Source of the DNA: Imbricaverruca yamaguchii
Lineage: Eukaryota > Arthropoda > Thecostraca > Neoverrucidae
Length of the DNA stretch: 64,000 nt
Assembly (NCBI GenBank): GCA_034440575.1
Contig: JAOTOL010001662.1
Coordinates: 3,148,501-3,212,500, forward strand
Direction: 5' to 3'
Shown in pieces: positions 32,001 through 42,548 of this stretch; within the stretch, counting starts at the first letter, position 1, and each line of letters starts with the position of its first letter. Position numbers and translations under genes: made by a program. The notes below the pieces were generated by a model that was not told the origin of the DNA, made no database searches, and saw nothing but the letters and a program-made list of their open reading frames with translations.

Positions 32001-35000
32001 AAATGCTTTTGATGTCTTTCAGGCTCAAGCTTGAACCAATGGCTTGCTTACAACTGTATCTTTATCATTTGCTTTGATATTCATAATTTAGGAAGGGCTG
32101 TGTGCAAAATAGTGAGAAAAATACACATTTTGTAAACCAGTGTCATGTGCCACAGGTAATCCCTTTACATGAAATTGCATTGCTTTGTTTCTTTATTGGG
32201 TGGTTTACAATGCACTTTCTGTATGTTCACGGCTAATGGCGATGCCCACACTGTTTCGCAGGTGGGCCGTGGGATTGGGAAATGTTCTGACTGAAATTTC
32301 ATTGCAAGATGTTTGTGTATAATCATCCCTTGATGAGAGCATGGGCACAATACCTATGAACAAGAAGTTATAAAGGGAGACACAAAGACTTCATGAGCAC
32401 ATATAATGAAGCAGGATGTCAGTATCTTCTGGAAGAGGATGTTGATTGATTGTTCAAGTGTAATATATTCTATTCATGGGCCCAAAATGACCTTAGTAGT
32501 CCATGCACCCTTAAGCCCAAATAATAAATCAATCAATAATATATTATATTCTATTTCACAAATAATTTATCAGTGTAGCAGTCAACTCTGAAATTGCTGC
32601 TTCTTTATTGTTGCGACACCCCGTGATCCAGGGCCCGATTCCAGCACTGTTCTGGGGCATTGCTATGTGACCCTACCTGAATTTGCTGCTTCTCTGTTGT
32701 TGCAGTACTTAGTGATATTAGGCCTGACACTGCAATGTTCTAAAAGACATAAAGATAAAAAGATTAGTGCAACTATGAGCCACAAGGGCCCTTCTTGGAT
32801 GTTCTGGTGCAGTGTTATCTGACCCTACCTGAATTTGCTGCTTCTCTGTTATTTCAGTATCCGGTGATCCTGGGCCTGATTCCAGCACTGTTCTGGTGTG
32901 GTACAGTGTGTGGCAGTCGACTGTATCTGGGCATGCACTCGGTCTTGGTGAGTCTGCCATGGACGCCCGTGGCGGTTGCTATTGCTGAGGTGGTCGTGTA
33001 ATTTTGAATGGTGTAGACTGTTGTGGCAATGGCCGTCTGGGATCTGCCCTTGCCATAGCTCATGATCTATTGTGGTTGAAAATGCTAAACTTGGTGGGAT
33101 AACTGCCATAGTCCCTCTTCTAGCTGACTACTGCATAGCTTTCTTTGCATCCATGGCGCCGTTCTAATCACAAGGGTAAATAATGACTGGGATGACCTAG
33201 TCGCCGCCCCCACGCATATCCCCACCCGACCCCTTATGTGTGTCCACTAGTCTCTAATATCAGCCCGTTCACTTCTGGCATTGACTGGTTGGTTGATCAC
33301 GCCGCCCCGTCAGTACCGGACGTCGGCATATCCGTTTGTGACGTAAACCCGGCGGTTTCTCGTGTCGCTGGTCTGATGCTCAGGCTGTCCATTTGTTTTC
33401 CACATTGCTTGTTTTCTTTCTCACTTCCGCCATCTGTTTCTCACGTCTTCTGCCTGTGTTTCACGTCGGTTCATCTGCACACACTGATCCAGCTGTATTT
33501 CAAGGCCACCCATTTCCCTCGTCAACCGTCGGTTTCTCATGTCGCCCTATATGTTCTGACACCCTAATTGTCAAAGGAGCATTGAGTGTTAAATTGCCTA
33601 TTCTAGGATGCAAACTAAAGATTTTAGAAAAAGTTCACTCCACACTTGCTTGACATCTTCAAGTCAGGCATTTCAATTATGGAATGTATTTACTTGTATT
33701 TCATGATACCTAATTATATTTCTAATTTGGAGCACAAATCAGTAGTGATGAGTCGATTATTTGTTTGATGCATTGAAGTAATCAGACGACGGTATGATAA
33801 ATACCTCACTAAGCTGGTGCTGGAAAAGGAATTTTTATCCATCGTATTAAAAAATTAAACACTTCACTTAACCTTTGGTCTCTTGTAAAGTTCGTTTTAG
33901 CAGTCATCATCAAAGTTTCTTTCCTAATACCTTCAGTGATGTATAGTCTCACCTCGGCGTTTGTTTATGACGTCGCCTGTCTGCCCCTCATGCTGCTCGT
34001 CAATGTCTCACGTCCTCCTTCGGTTCCTCATGTCGCCGTCTGCTTCTCATTACTCGGCAATGTCTCATGTACTCGGTCGGTTCCTCATGTCGCCCATCTG
34101 CTTCACATTACTCGGCAATGTCTCATGTATTCGGTCGGTTCCTCATGTCGCCAGTCTGCTCCTTATATTTCTCTTAAATGTCTCATGTCGTCGGCCCCTC
34201 AGGTCACCCGTCTGCTCCTTATATTTCTCGCCAATGTCTCACGTCCTCCGATTTTTAATGTCGCCTGTCTGCTTCTTATATTTCTCGTCATTGTCTCATT
34301 TCCTTCGGCTCCTCATGTCGCCCGTCTGCTCCTCATTACTCGGCAATGTCTCACGTCCTCCTTCGGCTCCTCATGTCGCCCGTCTTCTCCTCATTACTCG
34401 GCAATGTCTCACGTACTCGATCGGTTCCCCATGTCGCCAGTCTGCTCCTTATATTTCTCGTCAATGTCTCATGTTCTCTATCGGTCCCTCACGTTGCCCG
34501 TCTGCCCGCCAGGATGTGGTTGCCGGTTTGTTGTTGGGCGCGCTCATCCTGGGAGGTCTGATCCTGCCATATATTGACGCTGTCGACGAGTATCTGGTCA
34601 CAAACGAGTACTCGCCCATCACTCTCAGCGTACTGATCGCGCTCAGCGTGCTCCTGTATCCGGCAGGCAACACTTGGACACCTGCCAGGTGAGGAGACGG
34701 GTCAGTAGGAGAGGGTGTGCCCGTTCATGTAGGGATGGACCCATAGTTTGGTGGGGTCATGTTGTGATTACAGCTGATGGTCTGGTGGTGGTGTGCTGTC
34801 CAGTTCGGTACGGTTTGCCGGTGACATGTTGTGTCTGACGTTTGATTGTGACTTGTGTCTGACGTCTGGTTGAGCGGTTGAACGGCCCCCGCGGCAGTCT
34901 GCTAAGCGCCGCCGACCTGGCCGACAGGGGCGACACGGTGATCGTGTGCGCCGTCGTGCTGGGCATCTACAGCGGCGCGTGGATGAACTACAGCAAGAAC

Positions 35001-35345
35001 CTGATCTCGGCGGCCGCCTCGGCGCCGCCGTACGCCATCATCTGGCCGACATACGAGATGTGGGGCCAGGTGCTGGCGCGCTCCTCGATCGGCCTCAGCT
35101 CGGTGCTGGCGACGCGCGCCATCTTCAAGAGCCTGTCGTACGCGACAGTGTGCGCGCTGCTGCGGCTCGAGCAGACGGACGTGACGCTGCGACGCGCCAA
35201 CGTCAGCCAGCGCCAGTTCGTCATCGTCGAGCTGAGCTACAAGTTCATGACGTACGCGGCCGTCGGCTTCGACATCATCTACACGGCGCCGCTCGTGTTC
35301 CGCCTGATCGGCATTGAGCGGCCAGAATTCTACACAGAGGTCTAG
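28477..35345 (+). CDS. SGPP1: Sphingosine-1-phosphate phosphatase (five exons)
   Basis: It dephosphorylates sphingosine-1-phosphate and related long-chain-base phosphates at the ER membrane, feeding sphingosine back to ceramide synthesis. Coding exons 28477-29035, 31265-31428, 32858-32947, 34513-34688 and 34898-35345 join in frame with GT-AG junctions to 478 residues; human SGPP1 is 441. All three motifs of the PAP2 phosphatase superfamily are present: KDVMQLPRP (K-x6-RP), FPSTH, and SRLYLGMHSVLD (SR-x5-H-x3-D, split over exons 3/4). The N-terminus LDDPHLVARFQ matches vertebrate SGPP proteins. Several hydrophobic segments follow. An in-frame TGA at 28447 sits upstream of the chosen ATG. SGPP1 and SGPP2 cannot be separated, since the invertebrate gene predates that split. 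Exons 1-3 are CpG-poor and exons 4-5 very CpG-rich. Confidence 0.93.
29140..29215 (-). mobile_element. CR1-like LINE 3' end in SGPP intron 1
   Basis: A short 5'-truncated copy. It carries the CATAAAATATTAGTGCAACT tail and the region encoding the last residues of ORF2, as in the copy at 43830. Confidence 0.75.
29385..29482. repeat. 47-bp inverted repeat in SGPP intron 1
   Basis: Arms 29385-29431 and 29436-29482 are complementary with few mismatches. They share GAAAAGTGGCTAGTTTATTT, with a 4-base loop. This is a snap-back structure typical of a small foldback element or a hairpin RNA precursor. Confidence 0.85.
30290..30812 (-). mobile_element. CR1-like LINE C-terminal fragment in SGPP intron 1
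   Basis: Minus-strand conceptual protein: IQAWSPSYEKDCWLLERVQK, then MFSLRYRRLRGD, LEVFKFVHGLERGYLG and FKNSIDNHYKNRGLAFQYYK. This corresponds to the RT thumb and C-terminal region of the family also seen at 43835 and 62071. It is truncated at both ends relative to ORF2 and contains stops. Confidence 0.88.
30820..31030 (+). repeat. Dispersed AT-rich repeat
   Basis: TTCCAATGCAATGTTTATGA, then GAATGTGCC and GAAGTGACCATTCATTTCCT, resemble 60795-60850 and 62010-62065. Confidence 0.55.
31265..31428 (+). CDS. SGPP1: SGPP exon 2 (motifs 1 and 2)
   Basis: It follows TTTATTTCAG. The exon carries KDVMQLPRP and the PSTH motif and ends ERYQ|GTGTGT on a codon boundary. Confidence 0.93.
31766..31852 (+). 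mobile_element. SINE family A fragment with 15-bp TSD
   Basis: The body 31781-31837 lies between CTGTTATTGCATTAC (31766-31780) and CTGTTATTGCACTAC (31838-31852). It therefore inserted into a decayed exon-3 repeat unit and postdates the array. Confidence 0.88.
32474..32545 (+). mobile_element. SINE family A fragment
   Basis: GGGCCCAAAATGACCTTAGT followed by CATGCACCCTTAAGCCCAAA and an AATAAATCAATCAAT tail. Flanking sequences share TATTCTATT-containing repeats, a likely target duplication. Confidence 0.7.
32735..32805 (-). mobile_element. CR1-like LINE 3' tip with 7-bp TSD
   Basis: A 57-bp 3' fragment (32742-32798: AAAAGACATAAAGATAAAAA, then ATTAGTGCAACTATGAGCC) lies between ATGTTCT copies at 32735-32741 and 32799-32805. 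It splits the last decoy unit before exon 3. Confidence 0.8.
32858..32947 (+). CDS. SGPP1: SGPP exon 3 (first part of motif 3)
   Basis: 90 bases in phase 0. The exon follows CTCTGTTATTTCAG and ends before GTGAGT. It encodes a membrane segment and SRLYLGMHSVL; the Asp that completes the motif is the first codon of exon 4. Confidence 0.93.
33330..34512 (+). repeat. ~58-bp minisatellite filling SGPP intron 3
   Basis: From about 33940 at least nine units follow the pattern TCCTCATGTCGCCCGTCTGC, TCCTCATTACTCGGCAATGT, CTCACGTCCTCCTTCGG. More decayed related sequence lies at 33330-33560. The final partial unit, CCCTCACGTTGCCCGTCTGC then CCGCCAG, is itself the 3' splice site of exon 4. Long frames through it are not separate proteins. 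Confidence 0.9.
34513..34688 (+). CDS. SGPP1: SGPP exon 4
   Basis: It starts with the Asp of motif 3 (DVVAGLLLGALILGG), has two membrane segments and ends at GCCAG|GTGAGG in phase 2. Confidence 0.92.
34898..35345 (+). CDS. SGPP1: SGPP exon 5 and stop
   Basis: The acceptor CCCGCGGCAG precedes it. It is extremely GC- and CpG-rich, with C/G-ending codons throughout. It encodes the C-terminal membrane segments (DTVIVCAVVLGIYSGAW; VELSYKFMTYAAVGFDIIY). TAG at 35343. Opposite-strand frames of up to 178 codons are shadows of this composition. Confidence 0.92.
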
Positions 35346-35531
35346 GCGGGCCGCACCGCACCCGGGTATAGACGGGCCGGACTCTACGCCGGGCTCCAGA
35401 AGGGCCGACTCTGCTCTAAGGTCGAAATACATTTGCACCTGCTATCCAGCTTGAATGTGTCAATTCTTGTAGTGTGTATTGTACATGCTATTTGAAATCC
35501 GTGCATGTACCGATTTCGGGTATGTAATTTG

Positions 35532-35537
35532 ATTAAA
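35532..35537 (+). promoter_or_regulatory. Likely SGPP polyadenylation signal ATTAAA
   Basis: ATTAAA lies 187 bases after the stop, followed by a T/G-rich CTTTTTCGTCGGCTTTTTGG stretch that could be the downstream element. Confidence 0.5.
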
Positions 35538-35858
35538 CTTTTTCGTCGGCTTTTTGGCATCCCCTTGTTCGATTTTGCGCCTGCTTGAAGTGGTCGGGTC
35601 GGCTTCTTACCTCCCCCGGCGACTGAGCTCTCAGCCGAACGTCATTGACTTGTTATGGGAAAATTATCCACACCGGGTAACTCGATAACTATATGGGCTG
35701 GAGGAAAAGTAAACTCGTCATTCGAAGACTAAGTGAGCTTAACAAGAGACATTTGAAGCATGCTCCCCACGGATTCATATCCTGATCCAGATGTTCATTC
35801 CTAGGTTAAGATTTTAGGATTTGCACCTCAACTACAAAGTTGGCTCAAAGAGTACCAT

Positions 35859-35878
35859 TGTGTGTGTGTGTGTGTGTT
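35859..35878. repeat. (TG)n microsatellite
   Basis: About nine TG units. Confidence 0.9.
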
Positions 35879-35899
35879 GCTGTGTCTGGGTAGCCTGCC

Positions 35900-38655
35900 A
35901 CCTGGTGGTGATATCTGTACCATTGGCCAGCTGCATGTCCCCAATAACTGCTTCTCTGTACATCACTGGCACCCCACGCAGAGTGAGGTGGTGGTGGTCG
36001 CACAGTGTACGGTGATGTACACTTTTCGGTAGTTCAACCGCTGTCACTGGATTCTCATTGAGGTGCCACTATGGTCTATTTCGCGCGCATGCGCAGTCGA
36101 AAGTATGGCGTAAGGGCGTCACATGGAGTGTCAGGGCTATTAAATATCTCACCGACTGTGAGATGTTCAAGCAATGCAACTTATGAGATACATTGTCTAC
36201 TGTTAGGAATTAATGGATGTCAAATAAGACGGCTGGATAACCATGTAGTAGCTTAAGTAGCGGACCTGATCAATTAAACCAATTGCAGAATGAAACAGAA
36301 ATATCGGTTTCCAAAAACGCATTCAATATATTTTGAGGAAATTACATATTCAGCATTGGCACATCATCAGCCCAATGGCATGCGTCTCATCTTTTGGCAT
36401 CCCGAGTCCTTCCAACGAATCTTGTGAAGTCTTGGCGGGCTAGACTCTAAACCGAGGTGGAAGCATCTGGGCAGAACTATGCAAAGGTGTAAGACTGCAG
36501 ATGTGAAAGCGGTTTGTGCTCTATGCTGAGGTGCATGCGTATCTCGGTGACCATGCAAATCGTGCACGGCTCGGTCTGTGCGCGATCGGCCACACAGGCA
36601 GGTCGGTCGGGGTAGACCGGTGCGGTGACGGTGCTTAGATCGATGGTGGACGACACAGTTGGCCATCTGGCTTCTTTACAAACCATGCATAATCAGTTGG
36701 GGTCGAGACACAGCGGGGATGTCATCACTAGGCGTTGTATACTCTGCTGATGCCATAGCTTAGGTTTCACTTTGCATTGCATGGACAGTTGTCACTGTCA
36801 AACTCATTGCAACGAATACCTTGGTCGCAAAGACCGAAGCCGTCACCACTTCATGACTGTGACGATTGGCATTCGAATGATGATTTTATGATGATGATGG
36901 CGCTGATTGTGATAATTATGATGATGATTGATGATTTTACCACAAATCCTGTGTAGATCTAGTATTGAAGCTGCGTTGCGTACAACGCTGATGCCTTGGG
37001 TAAAAGGGTATCCTTCGCATTTCTTGGTTGGAAGTGATTGGACGTATAAATGGCACCAGCTTGCCGTGCTATCAAGGTGAACGGATTCGATGTTGCCCAG
37101 TTTGCCTGCACGCCGGTTCGCATGACTGTCAGCTCTGGCTTCTTGATCGGGTTAGGTAGCACTGAAGCCAAATGTTCAAGGCTATAGACAGTCTCTGAAC
37201 GCCTTGAGGTCTGCATCCACCTCCGGCAACACCAGTTAGATATGAGGTAATTGTGTGCGTTTATTTGCGTTCCTTCGTGATGAGGACACAAGAACGAAGT
37301 GCCGGAAGATGAGAGCGATACGGTTCACTGGTGTCTGGGCGACGCTTCTCGGCGCAGCTGGTCCTGACATAGGTCCGGGGTGTAAGTGGTGTACTCGGAA
37401 TGAAAAGACAGGCGTCGTGGAACTTGACACGATGCAGTAAAACCAAATAACTCGGGAATGCACGACTTTTCGATCAGCGAGCGGGCAATCCACGCGGCCG
37501 AATTCAGTGTCCAAAAAAAACAAAGTGTACAGTCGACACACGGTCTTGGCCAGTATTGCGGAAGCGGAAGCCGAATGTTCTCTGGGCCTGGATCTTTTGT
37601 CAGGTATGATGCTGACTCTTGTTGAGCCAAAACAATCCCACAGATGACTCGGTTGGCTTGCATCGGTACCGTTCCACATTCCGGTATGATTTAGTACTGG
37701 CGCTTGCATTCCGTGGTGGTGCAGATGCACTGTGCACTACCACGGCATGCTGTCATATGGGCGTGCTGGGCTTTACTGTGCGGATTATTCCCATCATGCC
37801 ATTTTTGTGCAGCTATCAGGGCGTTACCATACCAGGTTGGTATGTGTGTAGTTGTATTGGGTTTCCAGGGTGCAGATCATGCGAGTGTGGTGTGCCTGAC
37901 AGTGGTGGTGACGAAGACAGTGCAATGTATCGCCACTGAGACACGCCATTGGTGTTTTGCGACTCCTGTGCTCCGGCCGGCCAGTATGATCGCGGCTGCC
38001 AGCCCCGTCCCGTGTATTTATTTTCCAATACTGGTAGAGCAGTCATAGTTTCCGATTGATCTGTGTGCCGGGACTGCATTGCGTATGTTTAACTCGATTT
38101 ACTGTACTCGTTTTACGCGAAATTTTGTCCTGTTCCGTGTCGCGTCTTACAATCAGTTTTGCCAATGAAATGCTCAAGACCACCTGACATTAATTTCATG
38201 TGTGCTAGTGTTGCCCAAGTGTTCGTTCAAGGCGACAGTATTCTTGTGTGGAGTGGAGGCGAAACCTGCAATAGTCAATGATGCATTCCGGTATGTGTTT
38301 TATACCACATATTGTGATAAATGTGTAATGGACGATAACACACTTGCCTGGAATGTACCTCGAGCACCATGAGAAAGGCACTATGATTACAATTGCCAGC
38401 AAAGTGAGCAATGTAGAAAGCCGATAATCGTATGTACGACAACGTAGAAAGCCGAAGCGTGCGACGATCGATAGTCGTTAATATATAATTATCGTGTGCC
38501 GTGCCGGGTTGCCGTGCTGCTCTGTCATTCGTGGTCAGTGCCGCTTGCCATGTACCAGCTGTGGTTGTGCTTGTGCCTTCAGGTTGCATGGATTGACGAA
38601 TGGCTTGTCGGAAATACTAAGTTCGCACCAGAGTCGATTGGTCATCCCTAGCACC
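35900..38655. other. No recognisable gene
   Basis: About 2.7 kb downstream of SGPP. A degenerate GAT/TGA microsatellite lies at 36876-36937. Overlapping frames at 37236-37940 occur on both strands without family signatures. CpG is not depleted. Confidence 0.4.
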
Positions 38656-38659
38656 TCGC

Positions 38660-41070
38660 GAATATTTGTACCGTGTATATGATGAATGGTGAGTACCCTC
38701 CATCGTGGAGCCGAGCTTCAGTGGGCATTCTTGAAATCTGGGAAACGCGGCTTAAATCACCTAGACTAGCGCCCAATCTCTTTGACATCTGCTTTAGGTA
38801 GGCTAATCGAGAAACTTGTGAATGGACGCCTGTCTTTATTTTTATTTTTTTAAAACACATTTTCGTACACACGCGATGCGGTTTTCCAAAAAACAAGAGT
38901 ATGATTGACCACATTTTAACCATAGACACCGAAGTACGTCTCGCTTTTAACAGGAAGCGACATATATGCGCTGCATTCTTTTACATCGAAAAAGCCTACA
39001 ACACGCGGCGAAGGGGGATCCTGTTGAAACTCCACAAGCGTGAGATCCGAAAACAACTGTGCACATTTCTTTTACAAATCGTCTTAGCGAATCGTTCTTT
39101 TCGTGTACGAGTCGGCAACTGCCTCTCGGGCTGGTTTGTCCAAGAGAAAGAGTCCGACAATGAGTTGTCTTGTGTGTAACCCTTTTCCGGGAAATGTGAA
39201 CGATATTGAGGACTCGCTTCTTCTGACCGTTGGACTATCTTTTTATATTGATTTCGCTATTGGTCATGTGTCCATGGACACAGCCGATGGAACGACAGCT
39301 ATGTTATTTTCCATATGCACTGAAAATATGCCTTGAAAATATGAACTTGGATCCCCTGACTGTGAGAGATCTCTAGCCCTGCAAGTGCCAAGGAAGTTTG
39401 TTAGGGAGAGTGGAAGATGTTGGCAATCTCCAAATGTGACTAGCTATGTCTAAATTCAATAATTGGTTGACACGTAGAATTTCTTTTGATGTTTTTTTTC
39501 CAATTACAATGCTCCATAATGTTTTTAGGGACTCTGAAACCATGGACAAATTTAAATTTGTATTTTATTATAAACTTGGATCCTTAGTATATGAGCCAAT
39601 GCATTTCCAGGTCTAGCAAATGTATAGTTTTTGTCTGGCCAAAAAATTGATTTCGTTATTGTTGAATTCCCCTCTCCAATCTGCTGTGCTTCTGTGGAAT
39701 GGGCAAATGTAGCCATACCCATTTTAGGAAACTCTATGTTCTAATGTTCTACACATGTCCTGTTTCTTCCGGAAAGCAAACAAAGGGGTCATTTCGAAGG
39801 TTTGAATTTTCCCACTAAAACGTGATCCGTTGGATTGGGATTTTATGTTGTAAATTTTGAGAGAAAAAACAATTTTTCACTTTTGTGGAAAATTGTGTTT
39901 TTTTCTCATTAATGTTTAGCTAGACTAGGAAATGGGCATATCACATTTTATTTTACACCTTATTTTTACACCATGTTGCCTGACTCAAAGCCACTTCCTT
40001 TGTGTTATTTTGCTTGCCAGCTGAAAGGCACTTGGAGAGGAAATTAGTGGTCACTAGCTTCATCAGTGTTATAAAGAGTATATTGGTAAAAATATAAGAG
40101 TACAAAAAATACCTTCAAACACAATTGCATGGATATTTTTGTGTGCGAAGTATAGGTACCAAACAAGTTCCGAATTTTGTGAACCGAAAAATAGAGTGGT
40201 CGAAATCCGACGTTTTTTTTGGGGGGGGGATGGGGCAGTGATGACTGCCTCAACCGATTTCGATGTCTCGGACCGCCCCTGTGAATATCTTAAAAAGTGT
40301 GACTCGTGGGACCTATGGAGCAGACCGGGCATCGCTGCTCCTGCTATACCGATCGCTTGTCCGATCAAGGCTTGACTGCGCGTGTTTTATTTATGAAGGA
40401 ACTTGCTCGTTCGACGAGCAAACGTACCCTGGATACAGTCTATCATTGCGCTTCGCATCATCACAAGGGTTTTTCGTGCTTCTCCAACGGCGAGTATCCT
40501 GCGGAAGTTTACGAGCTTCCACTATTTGCGCCGTGAACAGCTTGGTGTGCGATATGACTGCAAACTACGACAATACCCGGATCGCCCAACTTATGGCCGT
40601 GTATTTCCCACCACATACTAACGCTGCTCCCAAACGAACGGCCTTTGAGAGCCGACCCGTGTGGAGTGTGAATGTAACGACTTCTTTTATGACAGCGGCT
40701 TCTGGCTCCGGGCTGTTCGGCGGGCTGAATGTATTCCAACGCCTCCCTAAGAACTAACATACATACAACATACAATGATGGATCCAAAACGGAGACCGGC
40801 GTCGGCAGCGCTTTTACTACAGGTACTGTGGTTAGACGTTTCTCACTTCCAGCACAGACTGCTGTGTGTTCTTCCGTGCTTATTACCATTTTGAGAGCTC
40901 TTTGTTTCATTGAAGAATCAGACGATCAACTTCACATTACTTTGACAAATACCTTGAGATTTGAGCAACCTTTTAGCGATGAGGACACACGACCCATCAA
41001 ACCACATTTTGCGGGATGTTTTAACTCGTCTTATCATTGTGTACCACACAGGTAAAAGCGTGGTGCTGTA
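38660..41070 (+). mobile_element. Degenerate RNase H-type LINE, interrupted
   Basis: Decayed ORF2 of an I/Jockey-like non-LTR element, related to 43240-48120. RT segments include a GEYPPSW equivalent near 38690, AAFFYIEKAYNTRRRGILLK (the expected Asp of the palm is Tyr-Ile-Glu-Lys), FRVRVGNCLSG, and SFYIDF where FVDD is expected. An AT-rich block interrupts it from about 39340 to 40240. After it come an RT C-terminal part (LLYRSLVRSRLDCACFIYEG) and an RNase H start (YNDGSKTETGVGSAF). Many stops and frameshifts show an old copy. Confidence 0.75.
39340..40240. repeat. AT-rich insertion inside the LINE
   Basis: A CpG-poor block between the two halves of the LINE, with motifs of the dispersed AT-rich repeat (CAATGCTCCATAATGTTTTT; CACCATGTTGCCTGACTCAA). 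It probably inserted after the LINE. Confidence 0.55.
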
Positions 41071-41565
41071 TTGGATACCGAGTATTAGATGTGAACATTC
41101 TTCGAAGGCTCCGATCGTGTAGATGCCGCTTATCTGCATTCATGTAATGTTGATTTGAAGGCACGGTCTTACCTACAGGACCTTCAACAGGACTTCCATT
41201 CTGCTACTTGTACAGTTTTAATCGAACTGTCCCGTACACCAGGCTGCCTTCTATCGAGGAATCTTGTCTGGAAGGGGATGCAATGCTCCCAAATGCCTGA
41301 AGTTGGGTGAGATCAGACACCTAGCGGAATATTATCCGACATCGCTTCCCGTACTGTAGGTTGTTTGAATCATTCCTTGAATACACAGTTCGTTGTTCGC
41401 TCGCCTGCAATACATCTCACAGTCATAGGCGTTTCCGATGTAAGCCCTTACCCGACAATAGCACGCAAAGGTTAATTCACCATCATATACACTTTAATCA
41501 TGTTCACAAACAGATGACGCTCAGTACATCTCACCCTCATGCTTCACCTGCACACACCCTTCAAA
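41070..41565. other. LINE tail or spacer
   Basis: This may hold further decayed RNase H and C-terminal sequence of the LINE, but no motif is clear. Confidence 0.3.
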
Positions 41566-41570
41566 ATAGG

Positions 41571-41739
41571 GGCGGGAATGGCCGAGTAGTTAAGGTGTTG
41601 AGCTCTGGGTGCTAAAGATCCCGGTTTCAACGCTCACACCTCTCAAGACATTTCTCAATCCCGCGGCCCAGTATCGAAGCAGTGTGAGCATCGGCATTAG
41701 CCGGGAATGTGCATAAAATGCGTCGTGTGAATCACCCAA
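41571..41739 (+). mobile_element. SINE family B, copy 2
   Basis: GGGGCGGGAATGGCCGAGTA box A region, box B-like CGGTTTCAACGC, a CAATCCCGCGGCCCAG body and the GTGCATAAAATGCGTCGTG end. The tail runs directly into the TTAA of MITE copy 2, so the MITE appears to have landed in the SINE tail. Confidence 0.85.
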
Positions 41740-42548
41740 TTAACCCGCGCCGTCTCGCGGGGTTCTTCATCGGCCCCCTCCGGTTTTTGGCGAATAGTGA
41801 ACGAACGGCGCGCGGCAGTGGACCAAAATTTGGCAAACCTTTTCCCACAACAATTTGGCATGCTGTACCAATCTGTTGAGTCAGGTCATCTATGGTCAAC
41901 AAGTTAATCAAGGTCAAGTGAGGTCCCCTCCGAAATAGTTCAACCAGTCGTTACGTTTTAGTGGATACAGATATTTTAATGAAACTTTCAGGGTTTTCTT
42001 ATCATTAAGGATGCAACAAAACGTACGAGATGAATTTGTCTTTCTTTTTTCGATCTTTAACTACTTATACATTTTGCATATTTGCCTATTTCAAATGGAG
42101 TTCAAGTCCAATATTCTGCCTAAAGTAAGCATATTTATTACAGCAAGTTGATTTTGAACGTTTCTCTATCTGGTCTACCCATTAGAAAATTGAAAACCCA
42201 GTTTTGGAACTTCCAAAAAATTGATTGATTTATGGGCGGAAAAAAAATGTTATGGCCCTGGTTGATTTCGCTGTACTTTTCTAATTCCAAATAAGTTTTG
42301 GTTTTTCAAATATCCCCCAAAATGAACTCCCCACAACCAAAAACATAATGTAGGTCATGAAGTCGTGAAAATCCAGCCCCCTAGTGACGTAACTTTTGGG
42401 GGAAAATTGTTTTGGGGGTGGATCCGGACCCTACTCGTCGAGCGCTTCCCGATGACACTTCTTTCCTTTTCGTGCGACTCTTAGTTTGGATTTTAGGGGG
42501 TTACTATCCGCCTCCCGAGAGACAGGGTGTGAGGATCTGATCTGACCG
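41740..42548 (+). mobile_element. TTAA MITE, copy 2
   Basis: It starts TTAACCCGCGCCGTC, like copy 3, and is collinear with copy 1 through the GGTCAACAAGTT, TGCAACAAAACGTACGAGA and GGATCCGGACCCTACTCGTC blocks. The right terminus after the GAGGATCTGA block is lost or diverged: no TTAA is found. Confidence 0.85.

Larger units (their letters stand above)
31590..32857 (+). repeat. Decayed tandem copies of exon 3 start plus acceptor
   Basis: SGPP intron 2 holds about five degenerate units, near 31591-31660, 31676-31770, 31838-31905, 32615-32705 and 32706-32857 (the last split by a LINE fragment). The better-preserved units are ~90 bp. Each resembles the first ~45 bases of exon 3 (CTGGGCCTGATTCCAGCACT, then GTTCTGG). 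The better ones continue with GTGTTATGTGACCCTACCTG, AATTTGCTGCTTCTCTGTTR and TTGCAG, like the genuine acceptor. Copies a to d have in-frame stops and none contains the SR-x5-H half, so none could replace exon 3. SINE and LINE fragments lie within the array. Confidence 0.85.

Noticed and set aside
31590..32740. Alternative, mutually exclusive versions of SGPP exon 3
   Set aside because: Copies contain in-frame stops or are cut off and lack the catalytic second half, so they cannot encode an equivalent exon.
33936..34692. 213- and 243-codon frames before SGPP exon 4
   Set aside because: They run through the intron 3 minisatellite. Only the part after 34513 matches the phosphatase family.
34902..35438. 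178-codon minus-strand frame
   Set aside because: Antisense shadow of the GC-rich SGPP exon 5.
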